From assembly GCF_003945595.2 (NCBI RefSeq), contig NW_024104509.1:3973632-4037631 (forward strand): a stretch of 64,000 bases of DNA, read 5' to 3'. Positions within the stretch are counted from its first letter, which is position 1. Each line of letters begins with the position of its first letter. This DNA is from Pipra filicauda (taxonomy: Eukaryota > Chordata > Aves > Passeriformes > Pipridae). The translations under genes and the position numbers were made by a program. Shown piece after piece: positions 50,299-61,564 of the stretch. The notes below the pieces were generated by a model. It did no database searches, was not told the origin of the DNA, and saw only the letters and a program-made list of their open reading frames with translations.

Positions 50299-53200
50299 AC
50301 AAAAAAAGAAGCATCTACTACACAGTGATGTCCTATAAAGTTGTGATAAAGCAAATTCTAAAGACAGAAATATGTTCTGATTATACACTAAGTGGTATTC
50401 TCTATCTTAATTGCTCTCCAATTTGGTTTATAAACCATTAGTGTTCATACTTGGCTGTGTAACTCTTGGACAGGGGAAAACAGAGAAGGATCTGCTATGT
50501 CTCAGACTGAAACTAGCTGGAAGGCTATATGTGAAAAAGTTAAATAATTTCTCCTGTCAAAAGTGACTTAGTTTAATATAATGAACTATCTCCTTAATGG
50601 TTGTGAATCCATCAGCCTCACTAGGGTTACCATGTTTACTTTATCTGAAGGACTGACTTTACTGCAGTCATATAAGAAGGAAGTCTGATGTCTGCTAACA
50701 TATTTACTACTTTTGTTCTCAGGTCAAATCCAGAACATGTGTTCTACAGTATGCTTGTTGCTTTTTCAGTTTACACTGAAGTTTACACAGTCAGTTTACT
50801 TATCTATATTTTCAAACAAAGCTTGTAAGATAAATTAAAAAGGGAACAAAGGGCCATTTTGAAAGGAAAACTGCACTACTTAGGCATTCACACATGTGTG
50901 TTTGGATGCACTTCTTGAACATAAAAACATTCTTTCTTTTTTCCACTGAACAGCTTATTTTTTTTAATGGAAGGTCAGAGAAAGGAAATTAGAAGAGGCT
51001 GGTAACTTGAGAAATTGAGGTAAAGATCATTTCCCTTGGAAACTTTGCAATTGTCAACAATTCAAATAGTTTTACTTCCACTGAATGTTTTCCTTCATTC
51101 CTTCTGCTGAACCCATCTGAAAAAACATTATTTCCCTCTTAGACATATTAAAATTATTTAGCTCCACTACCATTCTGTTATATTTTCTGAAGCCTTCTAC
51201 GCATTTTGCTCCTAACTTGCATACCAAAGTTACCGAATAGGATGTCTTCTTCATTAATTATTTTCTGCCGTGTTTATAAAATTGAGGGGTCTTTGCTGTT
51301 CTATTGCTCATTAAAGAGAAGCTTAGTATTCTTAGTGCTTGGTGAACAAGTTGCCTATTTCAGAGAAAATGGAGGATGTAAAAAATACTTTATCTGCAAA
51401 ATATATAAAAACAAAGCAAACACATAAAAAACCCACAACCAAAACCAACCGAACAAAAAAATCTTTCCCAGAGAATAAATGACAATATAGGGACTGGTGT
51501 AATCACATGAAATTAAGAAAATATATAGTTCAATACTGGGGTCTCCTGTTAGAAGAAAATACCTGAAAAGGTCCTCCTTTAAAACCTTTCTCTATGTGTT
51601 GAACGTGGTGAACACTGTTCTTACATAAAACTACACCAGTTACGAGGACTGGGCTGACATGATGGTCTCCCACAACATTTATGCTCTTACTTTATGTGAA
51701 GCTACAACAGGTTCTTCCTATTAATAAAGTGATAAATCAGACCCTTAATTTACCACAGTTAAATTTTTTTCCAGAACAGTAATATTGAAGGAGAAATCAC
51801 AGACTGAGCCTTTTCTTCAGAAACATTTATATTTCTTACCTTAAACAACAATAAAATCCAGTTATTTAATAAAATATTATTCCCACCTACTTTGAATTAA
51901 AACATACTATATTGTATTTTTTGTAATGAAAAAGATGAGTGCAATGAATTTATACTCTATGTGTGTTAATAGATAAACATTGCATATGTACAATATTTGA
52001 CAAGAAATAGCACCTACTCAAAGATTTTGAGTGATACTGGGAAGAAAAGGGTTTTTTCTGTTTTCTTTTTGAGAATCAGAATTTATTAAAAAAATCAATA
52101 TTTCTATCAATTCAGAATTGTGTCTGACATAGACATCACATGGTGAAAAGCTTGTACTATTAGAAAAGTGAGTAAATGTGAATGAGAACCAATGGAACAT
52201 ATTCCATACACTGCCAGTCTTCATAACAATGTTATCTGACTTTTATTATCTTATGAAAAGACAGATGAACACCAATTCTCTTAGAATCAAACACCAACTC
52301 TCTTTTATTTTTGTAACTAGTACAGTAAATGAAATGAGAAAAAGAAAGCTTATATCATATGAGAATAACATGCATCATTTGACTATATGATAGTTCTATA
52401 ATTAAAACTTCTTGATCACAACAAATGATACAAATACTTAAAGGGCAATACAACAATCTCTACAATGTGTATTTTGTCTGTATGTATATGTAAATTATGT
52501 TCCTTGCAACTTCAGTGTCTCTTCAGTTTTGATGTGTTACTGGTTTCACCCAGGTTTTTGTGAATTACAAGATAGCATTCCTTGATGTCAGTTTTTGGAC
52601 CCCTCTGACTCTAACCCTTCCATTTCTACAAACTTCTAGTAGCAAAAAAGCTTCAGGAAAGCAGAAGGAAAGATTACATAAAAAGAAGTGAGAGACTAAG
52701 TAGAAAAGAAGTGAGAGACTAAGTAGAGAAGCTTGAGATTTTTTTTTTTTTTTTCCCCTGAAAGAATAGAATTTTTTTTTGGTCGGTCCAACAGCTTGGC
52801 CCTTCTTAGGGCACAATCTCTGTGAGAAAACTCTGAGGCTTTAAAATTTCAGTTGCAGCTGTCACAAGTGGATGTGCAAAAATATGATTACTAATGCCTG
52901 ACACCGAAAGTCACTGCATCTAACTAACCTAACATGTCATTCATGTTATAAAATATATCCTTTAATTTCAATAGAAGTCTCTTTTTCCATACAAGCAGTA
53001 ATACTGCGCACGTGATACAAGTGGAAAAATAGAACTGTTGATAAGTGTCTCTCTTAAAAAAAAAAAGTAATATTGTTTAGTCTGCCACACAAAGATTTGT
53101 ATCACTTGAATATCTGACCTGGAAATGGATAGAAAATCAGGCAATGGCATATGATAGGTTTTATAATGGGGATTCTGAAGCAGTGTTAAATGCAAAAGAG

Positions 53201-55479
53201 CTCTAGTCTTTTGTCCCAGAAAGAAAAACAAAAATTATATCTCAATGCCTTCAATTCCCAGTCCAACGCGAGGCTGTGCTGAGAGGACACAAGTCTTCAG
53301 TTTGCTGTTCTATGAGAATAAATGAAAAGTTAGTATGTAGAAGAGAAAAATGCACTGAAGGGAGCAAAACACCTACTAAACTCACCCTGTTTAGGGGCAG
53401 AAAGTACATTGCGCTCTCACGTATTTATCTAGTAGGTCTCAAACTAATTTTTGTAGAGGATCATTCTTGAAAACCACCACTCCACACAAGCAGGGAAGCA
53501 TCACCCATTTTACAGATGGAGGCTTGAGAAAGAGAGTTTGGATGGGGAATGTGTAATAGAGCCATCAAGGGGGCCAGTTGTTTCAATTCTGTCTTTTATG
53601 CCTTACTTAATCTCTTTTAATCCAGAACTTTATTACAAAGAACAAAGTTAAAACATTCTTTGAGGAATAAGTCAGTCAGAGGAAATTTTTTTCTATTTGA
53701 AAGTCAGGAAGGTATCCTAGGAGCTTTTTCATTGATCTTGGTCAGGTATATAGATAGGAAGCTGGAAACAGCAGTGCTATTTCCATCCGGAAGGTCTGTA
53801 GCAGGTCTAGTGAAACAGCACATCACGCATTTTAACATGGCCTAGCATAATACTGTTTTTTTCTTCAGTGCTGCTGTCTTGCATGTATGAGTCCAAAATC
53901 TACTACTTATATTGCTTTTGTAGTTGCATCCAGGCATTCTGGAGCTCAAACTGTCCATATTTCCTTGTGCTTCACTTTCAGATGCAAATCTCTAAGTCTT
54001 TCTCTTTCTTCTCATGTTCTACAGACATTCTACCCAAATTTTGTGAATTGGAAACACTTTTGTTAGGGAAAGTTTTTTATGCATGCATTGAAGGATAAAC
54101 GGTAAAGTATGTTTGAGAGACACAGTAAAATATACTCTGATTGTGAAACACACAGAGTGAGAGGACTTGCTAGGATCTCATACTGACAAAGTGGAAAGCA
54201 ATACTAGATAAACATGAAAATGGAGCAGTGTTGGGCCTTCTCAGTTTAAAAAAGTATGATGTTATTAGAAAGAATAAAGCACTTTACTCAACTGAATCAA
54301 TTTTAAATCATCTCACGGTCACTGGAGATAAAATACCAAATTCGAAATCTTACATTTCATTGGTCTCAATTGGCATAGCTGTATGTCATTATAGGTTGAA
54401 GTATGTACCCCAGGAGATAAAAGATTAACAAAAGAAAGGAATAAAACATATTCAAGTCCTGTTCAACTTACTAATGCTTAAGATAAAATTATCCCCCTTT
54501 ATTGAGATAGGACCTAAACCAACACTATTACGCTAAATATTTTTTCTGCCTAGTGGTTTGCGCATTTTGTTTTGTTCTTTTTCTTTAAAATTATTTAACC
54601 AGAGTTGGTCTTAGCTCAGAATAAAATTTGAGGAACAGGAAAATATAAATTAAGACAATGAGGTAAATATTATTCAATAACAGTACTATTGTTTTTCTGC
54701 AAGTTTTTATAATAAGCAGCAGGCATATAACTATAGGGATTTTTTTTTTTCTTCAGTTCAGCCTTCCTGGACTGTTATTGGTGTTTAGTATCACTTTAAT
54801 CTTTCACTGTAGGACGCAGCCTGACATCATAAATATAGTCAAGGGTACATTAAAGAAAGATCACAAGCTGAGATTCAGATTTTTGCCAAGGTGAGACTAT
54901 GCATAATGTTGAAGTATAGATTTTACAGAAAGGTAAGAGCTTGTTTTTAGATTTGCAAGAATCAAATTTTTTTTCCAGTCCTGCCACAACTTTTGACTCA
55001 AAATGGATGAAAATCCATCAGTTCTTCTGTTCCAAGAAGATTAGGAAAATAGGCTTGAAAGTTTGGTGAAACTTGATTTTGAAGCTTTGTTTACTCTGTT
55101 TCTGTGAACAAAAACAAGTCTGTAAAGAGATGTAACTTCATTTAATAGTAAATTGTGGAAAGGTATTTCTGTCCTAGATTCTCAGGTGCTCTTTTTGAGC
55201 TAACAGTAGGCACTTAGTACCCTCCCTTAGAGACAAGGGAACATTGCATTAATATGGTCTTGCAAAGTACAAACTTGAAAAGTTGGTTTCATGTAAAAGG
55301 AAAATATTCATATTAAAATATTGAAAATAAAATCCAATGCAAACTTCAAAAAGTGTTGTTCCACAATGTTCTCCTTAGAAATCAAGCCTTCAACCTTGTT
55401 ACTAATGTCATTTTACAAGACATAATTGATGCACACTCCTGTCTCTCAGAATACTTTTCCGTCTGAGTTTGAAAATGAA
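50299..55479. other. 5-kb AT-rich stretch, no recognised gene
   Basis: No gene, RNA or transposon terminus was recognised. It holds the 23-bp duplication at 52681-52726, a poly-T tract at about 52740-52754, and short frames without signatures. Confidence 0.55.
52681..52726. repeat. Perfect 23-bp tandem duplication
   Basis: The 23-bp unit that starts AAAAGAAGTG and ends ACTAAGTAG is repeated once with no mismatch and no spacer. It is a recent slippage product or a variable repeat. Confidence 0.95.
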
Positions 55480-56200
55480 CTCCAACCATAGAGTATTACT
55501 ACTCTGGGACTTCTCAAAGCAGCTCAGCAGAGAGGATCTGGGGTCCCAGTTGTCACCAAGCTGTCTCTAGGGGACAGCAATGATCCCTCACAGCAAAGTC
55601 AACAGCCTCCTGGGCTGCATTAGGGAGAGCATTGCTAGCAAGTCAAAGGACATTATTTAGCTTTTCTATACTGGTTTCTGAAGCGCTGACTACAGTTCTG
55701 GACTTCCCAGTACAAGACAGACATGAACTTACTCAAGCAAGTCCCATGCAGAGCCATGAAGATGATTAAGAAACTGAGTATCTTTCCCATGAGGAGAGGC
55801 AAAGAGATCTGAGTCTCTTCATCCTGGAGAAAAGAAGGCTCAGGAGGATCTTATCCACATGTGTAAATACCTGATGGGAGGGAAGGGAGAAGAGGGAACT
55901 AGGCTTTTCTCAGCAATGACCACTGATAGGGTAAGGACAGAATTGAAACATGAAAATCCATCCGAACACATGAAAAGTTGTGTTGTTGGTTTTTTTTTTA
56001 TTTCCTGGCAGGTGGTCAAACACTGGCACAAGTTTCCTAGAGAGGTTGTGAAATGTGGGTTCTTGGAGATACTCAAAACCCAGCTGGTAATGGTCCTGCA
56101 CTACATGCTGTAGCTGACCCTGCTAGAGCAGGGGACAGTTGCTCTAGAAGATGTCAAGAGGTCTCTTCTAGCCTCATTGATTCAGTGGTTCTGTATTGGT
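55480..56200 (+). mobile_element. CR1 LINE, 5'-truncated, plus strand
   Basis: CR1 phrases appear in order: 'cctcctgggctgcattaggg', 'agagccatgaagatgattaa', 'cctggagaaaagaaggctca', 'gtcaaacactggcacaagtt', 'gaggtctcttctagcctcat', then a worn TTCTGTA tail. It is diverged, with an A/T-rich insertion near 55990-56003. Confidence 0.9.
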
Positions 56201-58307
56201 ACAATGAATTATTCTTAAGGAGTTCAAAGTGACACATGAGAGATCCTAGGAGCCCTTAAGGGAGAATTTGCTTAGCAGTCTTAGGTGATCATTATATGTT
56301 TCAACTGCATTTTCTTCACTAATATCCACCTTTCGATCCTTATTTTCATTTCCCTATTTTTCTCTAAAAATTAGGCTTTTTTCCCCATAAAATGAATTGG
56401 AAGGAAGACATAACAACATATTCTTAAAACCCAAGTGTGCAAAAGCTATCTACTCAATTTGTTTTTCTTTGTTGACTTCTTTTCTTATTTAGTTTATCCT
56501 CTCATGATGATTAAAGTAACTTCAAGAGAAAATGTCAGATGATTGTAAAAGTTTAATCTTATTTACCTGGATATGAAATAATATGTTTTTCTCCTTATAC
56601 TGTCTTTTCCCTATTTTTATCTGAATCGAAAGCAGAGCTCAACAGCTGTCACTTCTTTCCTTTTGCTGGCAGTGTCCTCTACCATTATCTCACAAAACTT
56701 TGAGTGTCTCCCATATATTTCTATTTTAGTAAACTGGGTTAAAGCAAAGTTTTGTATCTCCTTCCTCCCCTCTATGTTCAAGAAAAAATAGAGGGAGAAA
56801 CCTGCCAACCACTGGTTCAAAAGTGTATAAGTTTCAGCTTTGTGAAAGCAATGTATACAACTGACTGTCATAAATCCTACTGTGCCTGGTTTTACCTTAC
56901 ATAAATGAGGTTGACACTCACACAAAAAAAACCCAAACAAAACAACAATGCAATACCATAGCCTTAATTTACTAAGTTAATTTACTTTTAACTTAGTCAC
57001 TTTATAACTGATGCTGCTGAAAATAAGTTAGAACTTCCTGCATATCCAGGATATCCATATAACACCCTTCAAATGAATGAGACTTGTTTCAAAATAAACT
57101 TTTGATTTCACGTGTGTTAGCTTCTGGCACTTTGGTGGGATTTTGTCATGGCTAAGCAGCTCTAGATCTCTCAATTTATGGTGCTTTTGCTTGTTTACCT
57201 TCAAATAAAAACAGTTATGCTGAGGCATTCCTTTTGTTCTTTTCTCTGATGGTGAGATGCTTTCGAAATTAATATCTGCCAGCATGATCCTGACCTTGAG
57301 TTTTGGTCTTTCTATCCTTCTGCCCACCCACCAGAAACAGAAATCCCTCCCCCTCATGTGACTTGCTCTTCCAGGAAGGCTGATTGAAGGGGTAAGACTA
57401 TTTACCAGCTGCTGCATACATACTGAACCGAAGCACAAGGTTAAGCTTAAAGCCAGCTACTGCCTGAAGGAACAAATCTGAGTAGAATGGCTTCATGTTT
57501 TACTACCATTCTGAAAGGAACAGAAAAAGAAGTAAAACTGGGAAAAAAACCCACTTTGCCCTCTCTTCCACCGTTTCATATAATTGATCATTTCAGAGCA
57601 AAACAGTGTTATGAAACATTTTTTTTGTCATAACAGAAATTCAGCTACTCATTGGAGACCCTCACTTGGATTCATTTTAAGTTTGAGAGAAGATGGATAA
57701 AATTCCTTTCTGTATTTTCTTCAGCTTTTGCCAATAAATGTTCTTTTCCATTGCTTCAGTGTGCCTGCAATCTTAGCACCTGCAGTGCATTTGGCATTGT
57801 CTCATACATTAAAAAAACTTATACTTCACATTCTAGTAAATTATGCAGAATTTAGCAAGGTGAAACAATGCCAAATCTGCTTTGATTCTAATAAATTCCA
57901 ATTTAAGATTGTTAAATCCATATTGTCCTGCCTGCGTTGTCCATGCCATGCCTGGAAATACTTTTTTCACTCTCTCTCTCAGTTCAACTGATAACCCCTG
58001 TGGTAGAGCAAATAAGAAAGTTTTCCTTCCTGCCTCCTGCTTTTGGAGTCATGGGTGGAATCTGATCAGTTTGTACCATTTGGAAAATGAGGCATCCACT
58101 GGTGAAATAAAACCAAGTAAAATTTTCTGGATTACTGTTTATCATTTAAGGAGGCTTATGAAATGCTAACAGCAGAATACATTGTACCAACACTTACAGA
58201 TTTGTTACAAGATTTAACTGTTTTACCTAGTAGTGAAGATGAAGAACCTTCATCCTGCATCCTTCTTTTCAGTCCTGCAGCCCTAACTTGGAGTTTACTG
58301 ACATAAT
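56201..58307. other. AT-rich stretch, no recognised gene
   Basis: Includes a 136-codon minus-strand frame at 57028-57438 with no recognisable domain and a 10-bp hairpin at 56971-56997. An open 60-codon segment from about 58121 to 58300 lies in the same frame as the reverse transcriptase downstream, but stops separate it, and the target-site duplication places it outside the element. Confidence 0.5.
56971..56997. repeat. Perfect 10-bp inverted repeat, 7-nt loop
   Basis: Arms ACTAAGTTAA and TTAACTTAGT are separated by TTTACTT. It is AT-rich and may be chance. Confidence 0.75.
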
Positions 58308-58320
58308 AGAAAGAATTCCC
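58308..58320. repeat. Left target-site duplication of the non-CR1 LINE
   Basis: AGAAAGAATTCCC matches the sequence at 59472-59484 exactly. The bases before it (CATAAT) also match those before the right copy (CATAATG) apart from one extra G. Confidence 0.8.
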
Positions 58321-59471
58321 CTATTCACAATCTTTCAGCATGATGCTCCAAAGGGCCACAGCAGACCTCGAGGATCAGGACGGTATCTACATTCGATACC
58401 GTACTGATGGAAGCCTTTTCAACCTAAGGCGACTGAAGGCCCACACCAAGACCTTAAATCATCTTATCCGGGAGCTGCTTTATGCCGATGACGCCGCCCT
58501 TGTTGCCCACACAGAAGCAGCTCTGCAGCATTTAACATTCTACTTTGCTGAGGCTGCTGAGCTTTTTGGGCTGGAAGTCAGCTTGAAGAAGACAGAAGTT
58601 CTCTATCAACCGGCACCTCAGGAAGTCTTCCATCATCCCCATATCACCATTGGCCAATCAGAGCTCAAATCAGTCCAGCCGTTTAATTACCTAGGCAGCC
58701 TCATCTCCTCGGATGGTAAGATTGATGGAGAGATAGACAACAGGTTAGCAAAGGCGTATAGTGCTTTCGGAAAACTGCATAAAAGAGTTTGGCAAAATAA
58801 ACACTTGAAGTACCAAGATCAGTGTTTACAAAGCCATAGTGCTGTCTACTCTCTTATATGGATCTGAATCATGGGTCATCTACCGCCACCACCTGCGTCT
58901 CCTAGAACACTTCCATCAACACTGCCTCCAAACAATCCTAAACATCCACTGGTCAGATTATGTGACCAATACATCTGTTCTAGAACAAGCAGCAGTCACA
59001 AGTATCGAGGCCATGTTGATGAGAACACAGCTGCGCTGGGCAGGGCATGTCTCCAGGATGAAGGACCACCACCTCCCTAAGATCTTGCTTTATGGTGAAC
59101 TTGCCACCGGCTGCTGCAAGAGAGGAGCCCCGAAGAGAAGATACAAGGACTCCCTGAAACAACATCTCAGCCTTGGCCATATTGATCATCATAACTGCTC
59201 TACTCTGGCCTCAAATCGGGAGGCCTGGAGACACACTATCTTTAACTCTGCCGATACCTTTGAGAACGCACACAGGATCACTCCTGAGGAGAAAAGACAA
59301 TGCAGAAAGAATCGTGCCTTGCAGAATTTGCCATCTAAGGAGTCTTTCTGCTGTGCCTTTTGCAACCAGACATGCCTGTCTCGTATTGGCCTTTTTAGCC
59401 ACCAGCGCGCTTGTGACAAACGTGGGTAGAGACCTTTCCCAAATCTTCATTCGCAAAGCCCAGCCATAATG
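58321..59471 (+). mobile_element. Non-CR1 LINE (RTE-like), 5'-truncated, with 13-bp TSD
   Basis: A 1.15-kb GC-richer insertion lies between two exact copies of AGAAAGAATTCCC. It starts inside the reverse-transcriptase palm, just upstream of the region before YADD, so its 5' two thirds, including the endonuclease, are missing. This is typical of abortive target-primed reverse transcription. The coding part ends at a TAG at 59427-59429. Only about 40 bases of 3' sequence follow, without poly(A), ending CCATAATG, which may be a worn simple-repeat tail. The protein resembles an endonuclease/RT LINE family common in fish, cnidarians and reptiles. Its RTE-like placement is provisional. Confidence 0.85.
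58340..59429 (+). pseudogene. LINE reverse transcriptase C-terminal part, one frameshift
   Basis: The first frame (58340-58867) keeps YADD at residues 48-51, preceded by IRYRTDGSLFNLRRL and followed by LKKTEVL and NYLGSLISSDG. These are the catalytic and downstream boxes of a non-LTR reverse transcriptase. A frameshift at about 58811-58815 moves homology to a second frame. That frame continues KISVYKAIVLSTLLYGSESW, then LRWAGHVSRM, GAPKRRYKDSL, and a terminal finger with Cys and His at C172, C175, H188 and C192 of the track that starts at 58839. The enzyme would copy its RNA at a nicked target site. This copy lacks the N-terminal endonuclease and the first RT motifs, and it cannot work. The frames are otherwise well preserved. 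The clade is unproven, but it is clearly not CR1, whose box reads ADDTKL. Confidence 0.88.
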
Positions 59472-59484
59472 AGAAAGAATTCCC
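59472..59484. repeat. Right target-site duplication of the non-CR1 LINE
   Basis: AGAAAGAATTCCC is identical to 58308-58320. Confidence 0.8.
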
Positions 59485-59536
59485 AGAGGTTTTTGCAGAC
59501 CTGAATCGCAGTTTCCGTGTCGCAGAGCTTGCTTGA

Positions 59537-59590
59537 CTTTGCTACATAGTGAGTGGGTAGCATTAGGTTTACAAACCTAATGTAGCAAAG
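59537..59590. repeat. Bulged inverted repeat
   Basis: A perfect 10-bp core (CATTAGGTTT / AAACCTAATG, loop AC, at 59561-59582) is backed by an outer pair (CTTTGCTACA at 59537-59546 against TGTAGCAAAG at 59581-59590). About 14 extra bases sit on the left side only. Confidence 0.8.
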
Positions 59591-59599
59591 GTACTTGTG

Positions 59600-60283
59600 C
59601 AGCCAAGGCTGTAAACATCAGTTCATGTGATGGATGTGACCTGCAGCCCAGAGAGCCACTTGTGTCCTGGGCTGCATCAAAAGCAGTGTGGACAGAAGGA
59701 CAGGAAGGTGATTCTGCAATTCTACTCTGCTTTTGTGAGACCCTACCTGGAGTACTATGTCCAGCTATGAGGTCCCCAGCAGAAGAAAGACATGGACCTG
59801 CTGGAGCAAGTCCGGAGGAGCCCACCAAGATGATTAGAGGGATGGAACACCTCTCCTACGAGGAAAGGCTGAGAGAATCAGTTTTGCTCAGCCTGGAGAA
59901 GAGAAGGCTTCAGGGCAATCTAGTTGTGGACTTCCAGTACCTGAAGGTAGCCTGCAAAAAAGACAGAAGGGGACTAATTAAAAGAGCATGTAGTGACAGG
60001 ATGAGGGGGAAGGGATTCAAACTGTAAGATAGTAAGTTTAGATTAGATATTTGGAGAAAGTTATCTGCTGTGAGGATGGTGAGGCTTTGGAACAAGTTGC
60101 CTGGAGAAGCTGTGGATGCCCTATCCCTGGAAGTGTTCAAGGTCAGGTTGGATGGGTCTCTGAGCAACCTGGTCTAGTGAATGCTGTCCCTGTCCATGGC
60201 AGGGGGATTGGAACTAGATGATCTTTAATGTCCGTTTCAACCCAAACCATTCTATGATTCTTTGATTCCGTGATTCTATGATT
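59600..60283 (+). mobile_element. CR1 LINE, 5'-truncated, 3' end intact
   Basis: Clear CR1 sequence: 'tgggctgcatcaaaagcagt', 'acatggacctgctggagcaa', 'agcctggagaagagaaggct', 'ggaactagatgatctttaat', ending 'cccaaaccattctatgattc' with four worn terminal repeats. It is of the same type as the 11.5-kb copy. Part of the ORF2 end is still readable over 121 codons (59662-60027), but stops follow. Confidence 0.94.
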
Positions 60284-61560
60284 TTGTGTTTAGATGCTTG
60301 GAACACATGACTGCTCAAAAAAAAAATAGTGTTCCATCCTTGCTATTTCTTCTTTTACTCAAAAGAGAATTCCAGAAAAAGAAAGATATCACTTTTCCCA
60401 CTTTTGCTTATCCTTTTAATACTCCACTAAGGCAAAGAATCTTTCTCCTTGAACATCTCCTTTTCCATTTTCAATTCAAATGATAGTATAAAATGTAAAG
60501 TGAGCACTACTTATTACCTAGCAGCAAACCTAAATGCTATATCTTTCCATCATTGAAATTATGCTGAAAGAGTTTCTTCTACACCAGGAAGTGAAATTAA
60601 CTGCATTTTATTTTGGTGAATGGAAAGCTCAGTTGTGCTTTTGCCTTTTGTTTCAGGTGCAAAAAATGTAGAGATGCACATGAGTTTTCATTATTTCATT
60701 GCAATCTTCTTACTTTCGCCCCACAAAAGGATAACAACCCCCTAACCTAGTGATATTTTGCCTACTCTTAGTATATTCACCAAGGAGATGTAGAAGGAAA
60801 AAACCTCTGTACATGATGAGATGAACAATGTCATGCTAAAAATGCTTCCCAGATTTATCAAAGAATTCACATTTTTTTAAAAAACAAAACTGTCTCCTAA
60901 AGTAATTTTTAGATGGTCGTGGAAAATTTTTCTTGAATTATTAAAAGGAAATTAAAAATAATTTACAGTCAAAGTCTTGTTTTTCAAACAGAACCTTCAT
61001 AGACATGGTCTAGATTTTCTTACCATACTGGATCTGCCTCTACCTTATAAAAGACACGAAAAACGCTGTAACTGTGCTAGTGCATCTACATGTAAAGTCT
61101 TATCTGCTGGCCATTTCTTCATTAATTTTTCTCCTCCTTCAGTGAAGTTGACCATGGAAATAAACAGGAGACTGTCTTTAGCTTAAGAAGGACCAGTGGA
61201 AATGTGTTTTCCTGTGAAAGAACCTAATACTGATGAGAAACAGATGGCTGGTGGAAGATGTACATTTAAGAAGGTAGTAAATATATCACAGGGAATTAGA
61301 AGAATCTTGCTTCTCAGTCAGTTCCCTCCACAGCATAAAATTCTAGCCCTGTGCATTTAGAAAAATCCATCTTTTGCTCATCTTTGCTTATTTTCCCCAC
61401 CTCTTAGTTTTATTTTCATTACCAAAAGTACTCCAGGTGTTTTATTTTTGTTATTAATTTTGCCAGCTGGCTCAAGCTGGTAAATGTAATTATTAAATGA
61501 AGAAGACGATTTTGCTAGAAGAAGATGGTGAAGCTAGAAATGGTGGAATTGGACTTCAGA
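60284..61560. other. AT-rich stretch, nothing recognised
   Basis: No gene or repeat was identified. Short frames of 65-69 codons lack any signature. Confidence 0.55.
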
Positions 61561-61564
61561 AAAC

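Noticed and set aside
57028..57438. 136-codon minus-strand open frame
   Set aside because: AT-rich composition like its flanks, no recognisable domain, splice or poly(A) context. Within the range expected by chance in 64 kb read in six frames.
58121..58300. Open segment in frame with the LINE reverse transcriptase, acidic 'SSEDEEPSS' stretch
   Set aside because: It lies outside the 13-bp target-site duplication and is cut off by stops, so it is not part of the element. No independent gene evidence.
59662..60027. 121-codon open frame read as a possible gene
   Set aside because: Its nucleotide sequence is CR1 3' region, so it is a leftover CR1 ORF2 frame and not a host gene.
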